From the NCBI GenBank assembly GCA_004554205.1, contig SFNH01000008.1, forward strand, positions 1 to 29,189: DNA of 29,189 nucleotides, given 5' to 3'. The notes beneath the pieces were generated by a model. That model saw only the letters and a program-made list of their open reading frames with translations, was not told where the DNA came from and searched no databases. This DNA is from Clostridium sp. Lineage in GTDB: Bacteria > Bacillota > Clostridia > Lachnospirales > Lachnospiraceae. A program made the translations under genes and the position numbers. Shown piece by piece: positions 14,924 to 23,719 of the stretch. The number at the start of each line of letters is the position of its first letter. Position 1 is the stretch's first letter.

Positions 14924-15350
14924 GCTGTGGCAGCAGCTTGCCCTGATCTTTATCGGTGCGAGCGCCGGGGGTGTGATCGCGGCGGGCGTGTTCGCTTTTC
15001 TAGCCATCATCGGCGTATTCCCCCGCCTGATCGGAAAGACCGGGACGAAGGAGCATATTTATCTCTATGATATGATGATCATTTTGGGCGGCGTGCTGGG
15101 AAACGTGTCCGATATTTATGAGATCCCCATCCTGATGGGTGGAAAGCTGTTTTTATCGTTATTTGGCTTTGCGTCGGGCATTTTTGTGGGCTGCCTTGTG
15201 ATGTCTCTTGCGGAGACCTTAAAGACCGTTCCCGTCATCAACCGGCGTATTCACCTGGCAGTCGGTCTCCAGTATGTGATTCTCTCGATCGCCGCGGGGA
15301 AGCTTACCGGTTCCCTTGTGTACTTTATCCGCAGTATGGGAAGCAGCTAG
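14913..15350 (+). CDS. spoVAB: Stage V sporulation protein AB
   Basis: The product is a 145-aa integral inner forespore membrane protein; the B. subtilis protein is about 141 aa. It has four or five hydrophobic segments, the first at about 10-36 (LIFIGASAGGVIAAGVFAFL), with YDMMIILGGVLGNVSDIYE in the middle and VGLQYVILSIAAGKLTG near the end. The ATG at 14913 is read from AAGGAG ten bases upstream and AGGAGGT immediately before; an in-frame TTG at 14880 would add 11 polar residues and is unlikely. It overlaps spoVAA and is followed 15 bp later by spoVAC. Confidence 0.9.
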   Translation: MFHKLWQQLALIFIGASAGGVIAAGVFAFLAIIGVFPRLIGKTGTKEHIYLYDMMIILGGVLGNVSDIYEIPILMGGKLFLSLFGFASGIFVGCLVMSLAETLKTVPVINRRIHLAVGLQYVILSIAAGKLTGSLVYFIRSMGSS

Positions 15351-15365
15351 GAAGGAGAGCGTTAA

Positions 15366-15821
15366 ATGGAACTAAACAAACAGGCATACGACGAATATGT
15401 GAAACAGATCACGCCGACGAACTCGCTTGGGACTGATATGCTCCGGGCGTTTTTAACGGGAGGGACAATCTGCCTTCTCGGGCAGCTTATGACTATGGGC
15501 ATGATGAACTGGTGCGGGATGGAGAAGGAGACGGCGCAGACCTGGACGCTTCTGGAGCTGATCCTCCTAAGCGTTCTTTTGACCGGCTTTAATATTTACC
15601 CCCGCATTGTGAAATGGGGCGGCGCCGGCGCGCTTGTGCCGATCACCGGCTTTGCCAATTCCGTGGCGGCGCCGGCGATCGAGTATAAGGCGGAGGGGCA
15701 TGTGTTTGGAATCGGCTGTAAGATCTTTACCATCGCCGGCCCGGTGATCCTGTATGGTGTGCTGACGAGCTGGGTGCTCGGACTCATCTACCGGATCGGG
15801 CAGATGATCGGGATTGTGTGA
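15366..15821 (+). CDS. spoVAC: Stage V sporulation protein AC
   Basis: SpoVAC is a membrane protein of the dipicolinate channel; the B. subtilis protein has been described as mechanosensitive. The 151-aa product carries the family pattern: an N-terminal YVKQITPTNS, then ML(R)AFLTGGTICLLGQ (25-40), and later GGAGALVPITGFANSVAAPAIE and HVFGIGCKIFTIAGPVI. About four hydrophobic segments are visible. The start has GGAAGGAGAG upstream. It overlaps the region before spoVAD by 4 bp at an in-frame GTG, although the true spoVAD start is a little further on. spoVAC-AD-AEB is the core seen in nearly all endospore formers. Confidence 0.95.
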   Translation: MELNKQAYDEYVKQITPTNSLGTDMLRAFLTGGTICLLGQLMTMGMMNWCGMEKETAQTWTLLELILLSVLLTGFNIYPRIVKWGGAGALVPITGFANSVAAPAIEYKAEGHVFGIGCKIFTIAGPVILYGVLTSWVLGLIYRIGQMIGIV

Positions 15822-15832
15822 CAGGAGGAGCT

Positions 15833-16879
15833 ATGCAGAAGGGAAAGGCAAGCATATTATTTGAACATACGGTATGCCTGACCTCATCGGCGTGCATCGC
15901 CGGAAAGAAGGAGGGCGAGGGCCCGCTAAAGGGCGGGATCGATGTGATCGAGCAGGATCCGATGTTCGGCACGGACAACTGGGAGCAGGCGGAGTCGGCC
16001 ATGCAGAAACAGGCGGCGGATCTTGCGCTGGAAAAGGGCGATATCCACCGGCGTGATATCCGGTATCTGTTTGCCGGTGACCTGCTGGGACAGCTTATCG
16101 CGACGTCGTTCGGCACGGTGGATCTGGAAATTCCCATGTTCGGGCTCTACGGCGCCTGCTCTACGATGGGAGAGGCGTTGAGCCTGGGGGCGATGTGCGT
16201 GGACGCGGGACATGCGGACAAGGTGCTTGCGTTGGCGTCGAGCCATTACGCGACAGCGGAGAAGCAGTTCCGCTTCCCGTTAGGCTATGGCAGCCAGCGC
16301 CCGCAGAGCGCGAGCTGGACGGTGACGGGCTGCGGGGCCGTGGTGCTTTCGGCAGGGTCAAAGAGCGGGTGCAGGGATGAAAAAAAGCCGCGCGTGATCA
16401 TATCCGGGATAACGACCGGAAAGATGGTGGATCTTGGGACGAAGGACTCCATGAATATGGGAGCGGCCATGGCGCCTGCGGCGTGGGATACGGTCATGCA
16501 GAATTTTAAGGATTTCGGTGTGGATGAGAGCTATTATGACCGGATCATTACCGGGGATCTCGGGCTTGTCGGACAGAGAGCATTTCTCGATTTTATGCGA
16601 AACAGCGGACATGAGGTCGCGGGAAAGCACATGGACTGCGGGATTGAGATCTACGACAACGGCAAGCAGGACACGCACTCCGGCGGAAGCGGCTGCGGCT
16701 GTGCGGCGGTGACGCTCTGCGCGCTGATCCTTCCAAAGCTTGTTTCCGGGGAGTGGAAGCGTGTGCTGTTTGCGCCCACGGGTGCGCTGCTCTCCACAGT
16801 CAGCTACAACGAGGGGCAGAGCATTCCGGGGATCGCCCACGGCGTGATCTTAGAGAGGTTCGGAGGTGAGGAGAGATGA
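15833..16879 (+). CDS. spoVAD: Stage V sporulation protein AD (dipicolinate-binding)
   Basis: SpoVAD has a thiolase-like fold and binds dipicolinic acid on the outer face of the inner forespore membrane. The 348-aa product is close to the usual length (338 in B. subtilis). Visible features are ESAMQKQAADLAL near the N-terminus, the thiolase-like turn FGLYGACSTMGEALSLGA (about 102-119), and the C-terminal HSGGSGCGCAAVTLCA segment. The ATG at 15833 follows AGGAGGAG closely; the GTG at 15818 that precedes it is part of the spoVAC overlap and is rejected. The TGA overlaps the ATG of spoVAEB. Confidence 0.95.
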   Translation: MQKGKASILFEHTVCLTSSACIAGKKEGEGPLKGGIDVIEQDPMFGTDNWEQAESAMQKQAADLALEKGDIHRRDIRYLFAGDLLGQLIATSFGTVDLEIPMFGLYGACSTMGEALSLGAMCVDAGHADKVLALASSHYATAEKQFRFPLGYGSQRPQSASWTVTGCGAVVLSAGSKSGCRDEKKPRVIISGITTGKMVDLGTKDSMNMGAAMAPAAWDTVMQNFKDFGVDESYYDRIITGDLGLVGQRAFLDFMRNSGHEVAGKHMDCGIEIYDNGKQDTHSGGSGCGCAAVTLCALILPKLVSGEWKRVLFAPTGALLSTVSYNEGQSIPGIAHGVILERFGGEER

Positions 16880-17235
16880 CGGAGCTTATAAAGGCATTTG
16901 TGGTGGGCGGCGCGATCTGCGCGCTGGTGCAGATTCTGCTTGATAAGACAAAGCTGATGCCCGGACGCGTCATGGTCACGCTGGTGGTATCCGGCGCCAT
17001 CCTCGGCTTTCTTGGAATTTACGAGCCCTTTTCACAGTGGGCGGGAGCAGGAGCGGGAGTGCCGCTCCTGGGATTCGGAAACACGCTCTGGAAGGGGGTA
17101 AAAAAGGCTATAGGCGAGGAAGGCACGCTCGGAATCTTTAAAGGGGGCTTGACGGCGAGCTCCGCAGGCATCGCCGCCGCACTGGTGTTCGGGTATCTCG
17201 CCTCCCTGGTATTCAAACCGAAAATGAAAAAGTGA
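16876..17235 (+). CDS. spoVAEB: Stage V sporulation protein AE (AEb type)
   Basis: The product is a 119-aa membrane protein with about four hydrophobic segments. It carries the SpoVAC/AE family signatures VGGAICALVQILLDKTKLMPG near the N-terminus and AGAGAGVPLLGFGNTL at about 57-72. It starts inside the spoVAD stop (ATGA overlap). It is the last gene of the operon; the Bacillus genes spoVAEA and spoVAF are absent here, as in several Clostridia. No terminator follows, and the convergent PBP gene ends 5 bp away. Confidence 0.93.
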   Translation: MTELIKAFVVGGAICALVQILLDKTKLMPGRVMVTLVVSGAILGFLGIYEPFSQWAGAGAGVPLLGFGNTLWKGVKKAIGEEGTLGIFKGGLTASSAGIAAALVFGYLASLVFKPKMKK

Positions 17236-17240
17236 TTTCA

Positions 17241-19874
17241 TCAGTTCCGGCGAGGCGTGTAGCCGGGGCCTGAGGTTTCAGGTATCTCAAACGGATTCTG
17301 CACGGAAGCGCCTGTATCTTCTTCGCCCGTATGCGGGTCGATGATGACGGAGGAGTGGCCGTGGCAGTAGGTGGTGGGCATCGCGAAAGGCGAATCATCC
17401 GTTTCACCTTCGGCGTCAGCCGGGAGTGCGATCCGGATCTCGGTGATCTTCGGGCAGTTTGAGCCGGGAAGAAGTCCGGTGGTCTGGCATACGGTCGCGC
17501 GCACATGGGTGTTGCACATCTCTGTGGGAACGGTGCCCTTCGCAAAATATTCTGTGTAGACAGCGTTTCCCCGAGGATCGGATGAGCACACACCGGGGAT
17601 CGCAAGCTTTCCGGATTTGCGGCAGATCTCCGCCGCCTCAACGCTGTCCGGGACGGCAAAGCCCGGGTCGGCGAGACCCTCATGGATGCGCGTCATGATC
17701 TTTCGCCAGATATCCTTGTGGAAGGAGGTGCCGCCGTTTTTTCCTGTCAGCTTCTGGTTCTCGTCGCAGCCCGCCCATACGCCGGCGGTGTAGTAGGGCG
17801 TATAGCCCATGAACCAGATATCATTGTTGGCGGTGGTCGTGCCGCTCTTGCCGGCGTTTGACATATTCGGGATGTTGCAGCGCGTGCTGGTGGAGTTTAC
17901 ATTGACGCCGGAGCGGGCAAACTTGCGGTTGCTCTCCATGGATGCCGCCATCGCGTCGGTAAGCAAAAACGCGGTGGAATCCTTGAGCACACGGTGGGTC
18001 TCAGGTTCATTGCTGATCAGGATTTTCCCGTCATGATCCAGCACCTTCGTGAAGAATACCGGCTTGGTGTAAATGCCGCCGTTAGCGATCGAAGCGTAGG
18101 CCGCCGTCAGCTCCAGGTTCGTCACGCCTAACGTCACGCCGCCGAGCGCGGTAGCCGGGTTCATATCCGTGTCGGTGAGCGTGGTGATGCCGAAATTCTT
18201 TGCGTACTCCACGCCGAGCTGCGGGCTTACGGTCTCCATCATGCAGCGCACCGCCACGATATTCATTGAATAGATAATGCCGTCCCGGATACTGGAGTAG
18301 CCCAGGTATCCCTGGTTGTACCAGTTGCGAAAGGTCTTGCTCCCGTAGGAGTAAACGGAGTCGTAGTAGACAGTCCCAAGGGTGGCGCCGCAGGTGTCGA
18401 GCGCCGGCGCGAACGCCGTGATCACCTTAAAGGTTGAGCCGGGCTGGCGCGGGGTGTTGCTCGCGCGGTTTAAGGTAAGGCTGGCGGTCTTCTGCCCGCG
18501 CCCTCCGCTGATTGCCTTTACCTCTCCGGTCTTCTGATCCATGATCACAAAGGAGACCTGGGGCTGTAAAACCTTGTTCAGCCGCTCGCCGATAACGGTG
18601 TCGCCCTCCTTTAAAATAGCGGCCTTGTACGCCTCGATGTCCGCGTCGATGCTCTCCTCGCTGTCGTAGAGACCGTCAAAGCCATCGCGAAGCACGTTTG
18701 TGTGCCAGCTCTTTAAAGTCTTTTCCGAGAAGTGCTCGGTGCTCCCGTCCGCGTGGGTCACGGAGAGACGGTATTCCGCCGAGTAGCGGGTCGCTGAATA
18801 ATTGTCGGGGTTGTTTACCTCCTCGTCCACAATCGCCTGAATCGTCGGATCCTGGGTGGTGTAGATCTTAAGGCCGCCGCTGTAGAGCAGGTTGTGCGCC
18901 TGCGTCTCCGTGTAGCCGAGTTTTTCCATCAGAGCATCTTTTACCTGACTCGTCAGCTCATCGGTGAAATAGCTGTACGGTGTGGAGGTTTCCCTTGAGA
19001 CGGTATCTACGGTCTGGATGCGGGAATAGACATCGTCCGCGAGCGCTTCCTCCTGTTCTTCCTTGGAGATGTAGCCCTGCTCAAACATATACTGGAGGAT
19101 GATCTTTCGCTTCTCCTCGTTTGCCTCCCGTCCGGTGATCGGGTTAAAGCGGGATGGGTTCTGGGTGATCCCGGCGATAACGGTACATTCGGAGAGCGTT
19201 AAGTCGGATACTTCTTTATTGAAATAGCGCCGTGCGGCAACCTTTACGCCAAGGGTGTTGTTGCCCAGATTGATCGTGTTTAAGTAGTTGGTTAGGATCA
19301 GCTTGCGGTCCATGGATTTTGTGAGCTGGAGCGCAAGGTACTGCTCCTGCAGCTTTCTCTCTAATTTGGCGCCGAAGCTTGTCTCCATGCCGCCGTTGAA
19401 AATATTGTTCTTGATAAGCTGCTGGGTAATGGTGCTTCCGCCTCCGCGGTTTTCCCCGGTCAGAACGCCGACCGCCGCGCGGGAGATGGAGCGTAAGTCA
19501 ATGCCGTTGTGGGTCCAGAAACGGGAATCCTCAATGGCGACAAATGCGTTGATCAGATCTTCGGGAAGCTCCTCAAAGGTGGCTTCCTCGCGGTTGGAGC
19601 CCGCGGTGACCAGCGTGTCGGTTAAGTTCCCCGCGCTGTCATACACCGTGGTGGCGTAGCCGATGGGCACGATGCTCTCGACATTAAGCTCCGGTGAATT
19701 GTCGATGATGCCCATCACCATGCCAGCCGCAACGCTGGCAGTTACGATCACGCCAAATAAAAGGAGCACACAGCAGGTTTTCAAAAACGTCAGAAAGAGC
19801 CGTGTCGCGTATTTCCGGCTGCCTGAACTTACTGCCTGCAATTTTTTTTGTGTGGCTTTCTTTCCATAATTCAT
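17241..19874 (-). CDS. Class A penicillin-binding protein (PBP1A type)
   Basis: This bifunctional peptidoglycan synthase is anchored in the membrane and acts outside the cell. The 877-aa product has a cytosolic basic N-terminus, a membrane helix at about 29-56, a GT51 transglycosylase domain (EDSRFWTHNG at 115-124, catalytic E115; GGGSTITQQLIKN) and a transpeptidase domain with STFK (S480, K483), SMN (536-538) and KSGT (K676-T679). A Pro/Thr-rich tail ends the protein. The ATG at 19874 has AAGGAGG upstream; the open frame continues 65 codons further, but that part is repeat DNA beyond the promoter and is not coding. It has its own SigA promoter (19899-19927). Confidence 0.95.
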   Translation of the reverse strand: MNYGKKATQKKLQAVSSGSRKYATRLFLTFLKTCCVLLLFGVIVTASVAAGMVMGIIDNSPELNVESIVPIGYATTVYDSAGNLTDTLVTAGSNREEATFEELPEDLINAFVAIEDSRFWTHNGIDLRSISRAAVGVLTGENRGGGSTITQQLIKNNIFNGGMETSFGAKLERKLQEQYLALQLTKSMDRKLILTNYLNTINLGNNTLGVKVAARRYFNKEVSDLTLSECTVIAGITQNPSRFNPITGREANEEKRKIILQYMFEQGYISKEEQEEALADDVYSRIQTVDTVSRETSTPYSYFTDELTSQVKDALMEKLGYTETQAHNLLYSGGLKIYTTQDPTIQAIVDEEVNNPDNYSATRYSAEYRLSVTHADGSTEHFSEKTLKSWHTNVLRDGFDGLYDSEESIDADIEAYKAAILKEGDTVIGERLNKVLQPQVSFVIMDQKTGEVKAISGGRGQKTASLTLNRASNTPRQPGSTFKVITAFAPALDTCGATLGTVYYDSVYSYGSKTFRNWYNQGYLGYSSIRDGIIYSMNIVAVRCMMETVSPQLGVEYAKNFGITTLTDTDMNPATALGGVTLGVTNLELTAAYASIANGGIYTKPVFFTKVLDHDGKILISNEPETHRVLKDSTAFLLTDAMAASMESNRKFARSGVNVNSTSTRCNIPNMSNAGKSGTTTANNDIWFMGYTPYYTAGVWAGCDENQKLTGKNGGTSFHKDIWRKIMTRIHEGLADPGFAVPDSVEAAEICRKSGKLAIPGVCSSDPRGNAVYTEYFAKGTVPTEMCNTHVRATVCQTTGLLPGSNCPKITEIRIALPADAEGETDDSPFAMPTTYCHGHSSVIIDPHTGEEDTGASVQNPFEIPETSGPGYTPRRN

Positions 19875-19898
19875 AGGATTTCCTCCTTGTAAAAAACA

Positions 19899-19927
19899 AT
19901 TATACCAAAAACGGCGCAACAATTCAA
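19899..19927 (-). promoter_or_regulatory. SigA-type promoter of the PBP gene
   Basis: On the minus strand TTGAAT (19927-19922), a 17-bp spacer and a perfect TATAAT (19904-19899) are present. The -10 box is 24 nt before the start codon, so the leader is very short. The promoter abuts the repeat that begins near 19931 and proves that the upstream open frame is not translated. Confidence 0.8.
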
Positions 19928-19930
19928 TAG

Positions 19931-20296
19931 TCCGCAGTTCAGCCGTGCGGCGCTTCCGGCGGATTTTACGCCGCAGCGGCCCGGACAGACAGCCTGTGTG
20001 ACACGCTGCGTTTCCGGCTCGGTCCGCGCGCTTATTAGCCGCCAGTCGCGCGAAACTCGCTTCGCTCAAACAACGCGCTTTGATGATAACAGTTTAAAGT
20101 AGGACTTTGCACTTGCTGCAAAGTCCGTAAGGACGTGTTATGGCAGAAAAGAATCCAGCCCTTCGCCGCAGGCGAACTTTAAATGGGCTGGATTCCGTAG
20201 CAGTTCTGCCGAAGGCTGAACTGCTACGGCGACCTCGCTTCGGAAGCCTCGCTATCGTCACCGGGTCTGTATTCCGGGCGTAAGCGGCTGATATTA
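19931..20296. repeat. Structured repeat region between divergent PBP and yigZ promoters
   Basis: No gene is seen here. Positions 19945-20046 are an inverted copy of the MITE core at 2301-2400. Three strong hairpins follow: GGACTTTGCA/TGCAAAGTCC (20102-20126), GAATCCAGCCC/GGGCTGGATTC (20151-20195) and CCGTAGCAGTTC/GAACTGCTACGG (20195-20229). The stretch 20231-20296 repeats the sequence at 55-120. The outer ends GCAGTTCAGCC (19934) and GGCTGAACTGC (20214) are variant terminal inverted repeats. None of the hairpins has a useful U-tract. Confidence 0.75.
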
Positions 20297-20327
20297 GAAT
20301 CCCCCGCCCTTACGGTCATGGGGGCTC

Positions 20328-20356
20328 TTGCCAGAAATAAAAATTCCTGTTATGAT
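20328..20356 (+). promoter_or_regulatory. SigA-type promoter of yigZ
   Basis: TTGCCA (20328-20333), a 17-bp spacer and TATGAT (20351-20356) form a good housekeeping promoter. The -10 box is 40 nt before the yigZ start. The preceding CCCCC/GGGGG pair (20301-20324) may form a small hairpin. Confidence 0.75.
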
Positions 20357-20396
20357 GGTTTCCATAATATAAAAATCCATACATGAGGGGAAGTTT

Positions 20397-21047
20397 ATGG
20401 AAGAAGCGTATAAGGTTCTGTACCGGGGCGGAGAGGGAGAACTTGTCGAGAAGAAGTCCCGCTTTATCGCCACCACCCGCCCGGTGACGAGCGAGGAGGA
20501 GGCGATTGCCTTTGTTGAGGAGATGAAAAAAAAATACTGGGACGCGCGCCACAACTGCTATGCCTATGTGGTGGGGGAGCGGGGACAGGTGCAGCGCTGC
20601 AGCGATGACGGTGAGCCGGGACAGACTGCGGGACGTCCTATGCTGGAGGTGCTCTTAGGCGAGGGAATCCGGGATATCTGTGTGGTGGTCACCCGCTACT
20701 TCGGGGGAACCCTGCTCGGGACCGGAGGGCTGGTGCGCGCCTATTCGGGGGCGGTGAAAGAAGGCCTAAGCCACAGCGAGGTCGTGGAAAAGCGTCGGGG
20801 CGTCCGCCTGAGAGTCGTGACGGATTACAACGGCATCGGGAAGCTCCAGTACACGGCAGCCCAGATGGGGCTTACGATCCTTGATACCGTCTACACAGAC
20901 CTGGTGACTGCCTGGCTGCTGCTTCCTGCCGACGCGCTCGGGCCCTTCACGGCACAGATGACGGAAAAGACCGGAGGGAGGGCGGTGATCGAGGCGGAGG
21001 GAGAGGTTTATTACGGTATTTCAGACGGGGAAATCATCTTATTTTAA
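20397..21047 (+). CDS. yigZ: YigZ/IMPACT family protein
   Basis: The IMPACT family (YigZ in E. coli, YvyE in B. subtilis) is widely conserved and linked to translation or stress control, without an agreed reaction in bacteria. The 216-aa product has the family signature DGEPGQTAGRPMLEVL (71-86) and VVVTRYFGGTLLGTGGLVRAYS (97-118), with a smaller ferredoxin-like C-terminal domain from about 135. The ATG follows AGGGGAAG. It is transcribed from its own promoter, and typA starts 81 bp after its stop with a separate promoter, so the two are probably independent. Confidence 0.93.
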   Translation: MEEAYKVLYRGGEGELVEKKSRFIATTRPVTSEEEAIAFVEEMKKKYWDARHNCYAYVVGERGQVQRCSDDGEPGQTAGRPMLEVLLGEGIRDICVVVTRYFGGTLLGTGGLVRAYSGAVKEGLSHSEVVEKRRGVRLRVVTDYNGIGKLQYTAAQMGLTILDTVYTDLVTAWLLLPADALGPFTAQMTEKTGGRAVIEAEGEVYYGISDGEIILF

Positions 21048-21057
21048 ATGAAACCCC

Positions 21058-21086
21058 TTGCAATCTGTAAGGTGAAATGCTATATT
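21058..21086 (+). promoter_or_regulatory. SigA-type promoter of typA
   Basis: TTGCAA (21058-21063), a 17-bp spacer and TATATT (21081-21086) lie between the yigZ stop and the typA start. The predicted leader is about 35 nt. Its position shows that the open frame from 21048 is not the true typA start. Confidence 0.7.
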
Positions 21087-21128
21087 TTGTTAAGAGAAAC
21101 GAGAAGAAGAGATAAAAGGGAAACGACC

Positions 21129-22967
21129 ATGAAGATGAAGAGAGAAGACGTAAGGAACATAGCGATCATCGCCCACGTTGACCACGGGAAGACCACACTT
21201 GTGGACGAACTTTTAAAGCAGAGCGGCGTATTTCGCGCCAATCAGGAGGTGGCGGAGCGCGTCATGGACTCAAATGATATTGAGCGGGAGCGCGGCATCA
21301 CCATCCTTTCAAAGAATACCGCCGTATTTTATAAGGACAAGAAGATCAATATCATCGATACCCCCGGCCACGCGGATTTCGGCGGCGAGGTGGAGCGTGT
21401 GCTCAAGATGGTGAACGGCGTGATCCTGGTGGTGGACGCCTACGAGGGCCCCATGCCCCAGACGAAGTTTGTGCTTCAGAAGGCGCTGGATCTTGATCTG
21501 TCCGTCATTGTCTGCATTAACAAGATCGACCGCCCGGAGGCGAGGCCCAGGGAGGTTATTGACGAGGTGTTAGAGCTGTTTATGGATCTTGACGCCTCGG
21601 ATGAGCAGCTCGACTGCCCCTTTGTGTTTGCATCTGCCAGGGCGGGCTTTGCGAAGAAGGAGCTTGACGATCCGGAGGTGGATATGAGTCCGCTGTTTGA
21701 GACGATCATCGACTGCATTCCGGCGCCGGAGGGCGATCCGGATGCGGACACGCAGATGCTCATCAGCACCATCGACTACAATGATTATGTGGGACGCATC
21801 GGGATCGGAAAGATTGACAACGGAACCGTGTGTGTCGGTAAGGACTGTGTGATCGTAAACCATCACGACCCGGATAAGCTGCGCCGCGTGAAGATCGGAA
21901 AGCTCTATCAGTTTGACGGTTTAAACAGGGTGGAGGTCAGGGAGGCGACCGTCGGCGATATCGTGGCGGTGTCGGGCATTACCGACCTGCACATCGGCGA
22001 TACGATCTGCTCCCCGGAAAACCCGCAGTCCATCCCGTTCCAGAAGATTTCCGAGCCGACCATCGCCATGAATTTTATGGTGAATGACAGCCCGCTCGCG
22101 GGGCAGGAGGGAAAGTTTGTCACCTCCCGCCATATCCGTGAGCGCCTGTTCCGTGAGCTTAACACCGATGTGAGTCTGCGCGTGGAGGAGACGGACTCCC
22201 CGGACTGCTTTAAGGTGTCGGGGCGCGGCGAGCTGCATCTGTCCGTTCTGATCGAGAATATGCGCAGAGAGGGCTTCGAGTTTGCGGTCAGCAAGGCGGA
22301 GGTGCTCTATAAGTACAACGAGCGCAATCAGAAATTAGAGCCGATGGAGCTTGCCTATATTGACGTGCCGGACGAGTTTGGCGGGGCGATCATTCAGAAG
22401 CTGACTGCGAGAAAGGGTGAGCTGCAGGGGATGAGCCCCATAAGCGGCGGCTACACCCGCCTTGAGTTTTCAATCCCCTCAAGGGGACTGATCGGATACC
22501 GTGGCGAATTCCTGACGGATACCAGGGGAAACGGGATTATGAACACCATCTTCGACGGCTACGGCCCGTATAAGGGGGATTTAAGCTACAGAAAGACCGG
22601 CTCCCTGATCGCGTATGAGAGCGGCGAGACGATCACCTACGGCCTGTTTAACGCCCAGGAGCGGGGGATCCTGTTTGTGGGACCGGGGGAGAGGGTCTAC
22701 TCCGGCATGGTGATCGGGCAGAACCCGAAGGCGGAGGATATCGAGGTCAATGTCTGCAAGACCAAGAAGCTGACAAACACCCGCTCCTCGAGCGCTGATG
22801 AGGCGCTTAAGCTGGTTCCGAAGAAGATCATGAGCCTCGAGCAGTGCCTGGAGTTTATCGACACGGACGAGCTTCTGGAGGTGACGCCGCAGAATCTCAG
22901 AATCCGCAAAAAGATCCTTGATCCGACCATGCGCAAGCGTGCGGCGATAAAGAGTAAAACAGGTTAA
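21129..22967 (+). CDS. typA: Ribosome-associated GTPase TypA/BipA
   Basis: TypA is a translational GTPase that binds the ribosome and helps growth under cold and other stress and 50S assembly. The 612-aa product is of usual length. GTPase motifs are AHVDHGKT (15-22), RGITI, DTPGH and NKID, followed by EF-G-like domains II, III and V and the TypA-specific C-terminal domain with KKLTNTRSSSADEALKL. The ATG at 21129 has AAGGGAAA upstream and lies downstream of the promoter; the open frame extends 27 codons further left but is rejected. No strong terminator is visible in the 113 bp to the next gene. Confidence 0.96.
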   Translation: MKMKREDVRNIAIIAHVDHGKTTLVDELLKQSGVFRANQEVAERVMDSNDIERERGITILSKNTAVFYKDKKINIIDTPGHADFGGEVERVLKMVNGVILVVDAYEGPMPQTKFVLQKALDLDLSVIVCINKIDRPEARPREVIDEVLELFMDLDASDEQLDCPFVFASARAGFAKKELDDPEVDMSPLFETIIDCIPAPEGDPDADTQMLISTIDYNDYVGRIGIGKIDNGTVCVGKDCVIVNHHDPDKLRRVKIGKLYQFDGLNRVEVREATVGDIVAVSGITDLHIGDTICSPENPQSIPFQKISEPTIAMNFMVNDSPLAGQEGKFVTSRHIRERLFRELNTDVSLRVEETDSPDCFKVSGRGELHLSVLIENMRREGFEFAVSKAEVLYKYNERNQKLEPMELAYIDVPDEFGGAIIQKLTARKGELQGMSPISGGYTRLEFSIPSRGLIGYRGEFLTDTRGNGIMNTIFDGYGPYKGDLSYRKTGSLIAYESGETITYGLFNAQERGILFVGPGERVYSGMVIGQNPKAEDIEVNVCKTKKLTNTRSSSADEALKLVPKKIMSLEQCLEFIDTDELLEVTPQNLRIRKKILDPTMRKRAAIKSKTG

Positions 22968-23080
22968 GCATTTTTTGTCAATATTCGGCGAACGGAATTA
23001 CTCATATGACGAATCTGCGTTTCATAAACATACTATTAGCGTAAAGCAAAAATGTGAATGAAAGAGGAGAGAGAAGTACC

Positions 23081-23716
23081 ATGTCAGAAAAAGTGATTGA
23101 GAACAACAAAGTGAGTGTGATCGGAGAGATCATTTCCGGGTTTACCTTCAGCCATGAGGTATTCGGGGAGGGTTTCTATGTGGTAGATGTGTCGGTGAAC
23201 CGCCTAAGCGAGCAGGCGGACATTATCCCATTAATGATCTCGGAGCGTCTGATCAATGTGCATGAGGACTACCGCGGCTGCACGGTGGAGGCGATCGGGC
23301 AGTTCCGCTCCTACAACCGCCATGAGGGTGTGAAGAACCGTCTCGTGCTGTCTGTATTCGTGCGTGAGATCAATTTCATGGAGGAATTTACCGACTATAC
23401 AAAGACGAACCAGATCTTCTTAGACGGCTATATCTGTAAGCCGCCGATCTACAGGAAGACGCCGCTGGGACGTGAGATCGCGGATCTCTTGCTCGCGGTG
23501 AACCGCCCTTACGGAAAATCCGACTATATCCCCTGCATTGCCTGGGGGCGGAATGCGCGGTTTGCGTCCGGCTTTGAGGTAGGGACGCGCGTGCGCGTCT
23601 GGGGCAGGGTTCAGAGCCGGGAATACACGAAGAAGCTCTCCGAGACCGAGTGCGAGAAACGGGTGGCTTACGAGGTGTCCATCAGCAAGCTCGAATGCGG
23701 CGACGACGAGGAATAG
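23081..23716 (+). CDS. SSB-like protein with two OB folds
   Basis: The 211-aa product reads as two OB-fold units. The first is at about 10-105 (VSVIGEIISGFTFSHEVFGEGFYVV to LVLSVFVREINF). The second is at about 112-205 (QIFLDGYICKPPIYRKTPLGREIADLLLAV, then DYIPCIAWGRNARFA and VGTRVRVWGRVQSREY), which closely follows bacterial SSB. The tail ends in acidic DDEE rather than the DDIPF tip of canonical SSB. It is therefore probably a single-stranded DNA-binding protein but not the main replication SSB. The ATG at 23081 follows AGAGGAGAGA; a GTG at 23054 is less likely. The next gene has its own promoter. Confidence 0.82.
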   Translation: MSEKVIENNKVSVIGEIISGFTFSHEVFGEGFYVVDVSVNRLSEQADIIPLMISERLINVHEDYRGCTVEAIGQFRSYNRHEGVKNRLVLSVFVREINFMEEFTDYTKTNQIFLDGYICKPPIYRKTPLGREIADLLLAVNRPYGKSDYIPCIAWGRNARFASGFEVGTRVRVWGRVQSREYTKKLSETECEKRVAYEVSISKLECGDDEE

Positions 23717-23719
23717 CGC

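Noticed and set aside
19875..20069. 65-codon N-terminal extension of the PBP gene
   Set aside because: The extension is repeat DNA and lies upstream of the promoter (19899-19927); AAGGAGG marks the ATG at 19874.
23031..23037. CATACTA as a SigG -10 box before the SSB-like gene
   Set aside because: No GNATR-like -35 lies 17-18 bp upstream, so the match is probably chance.
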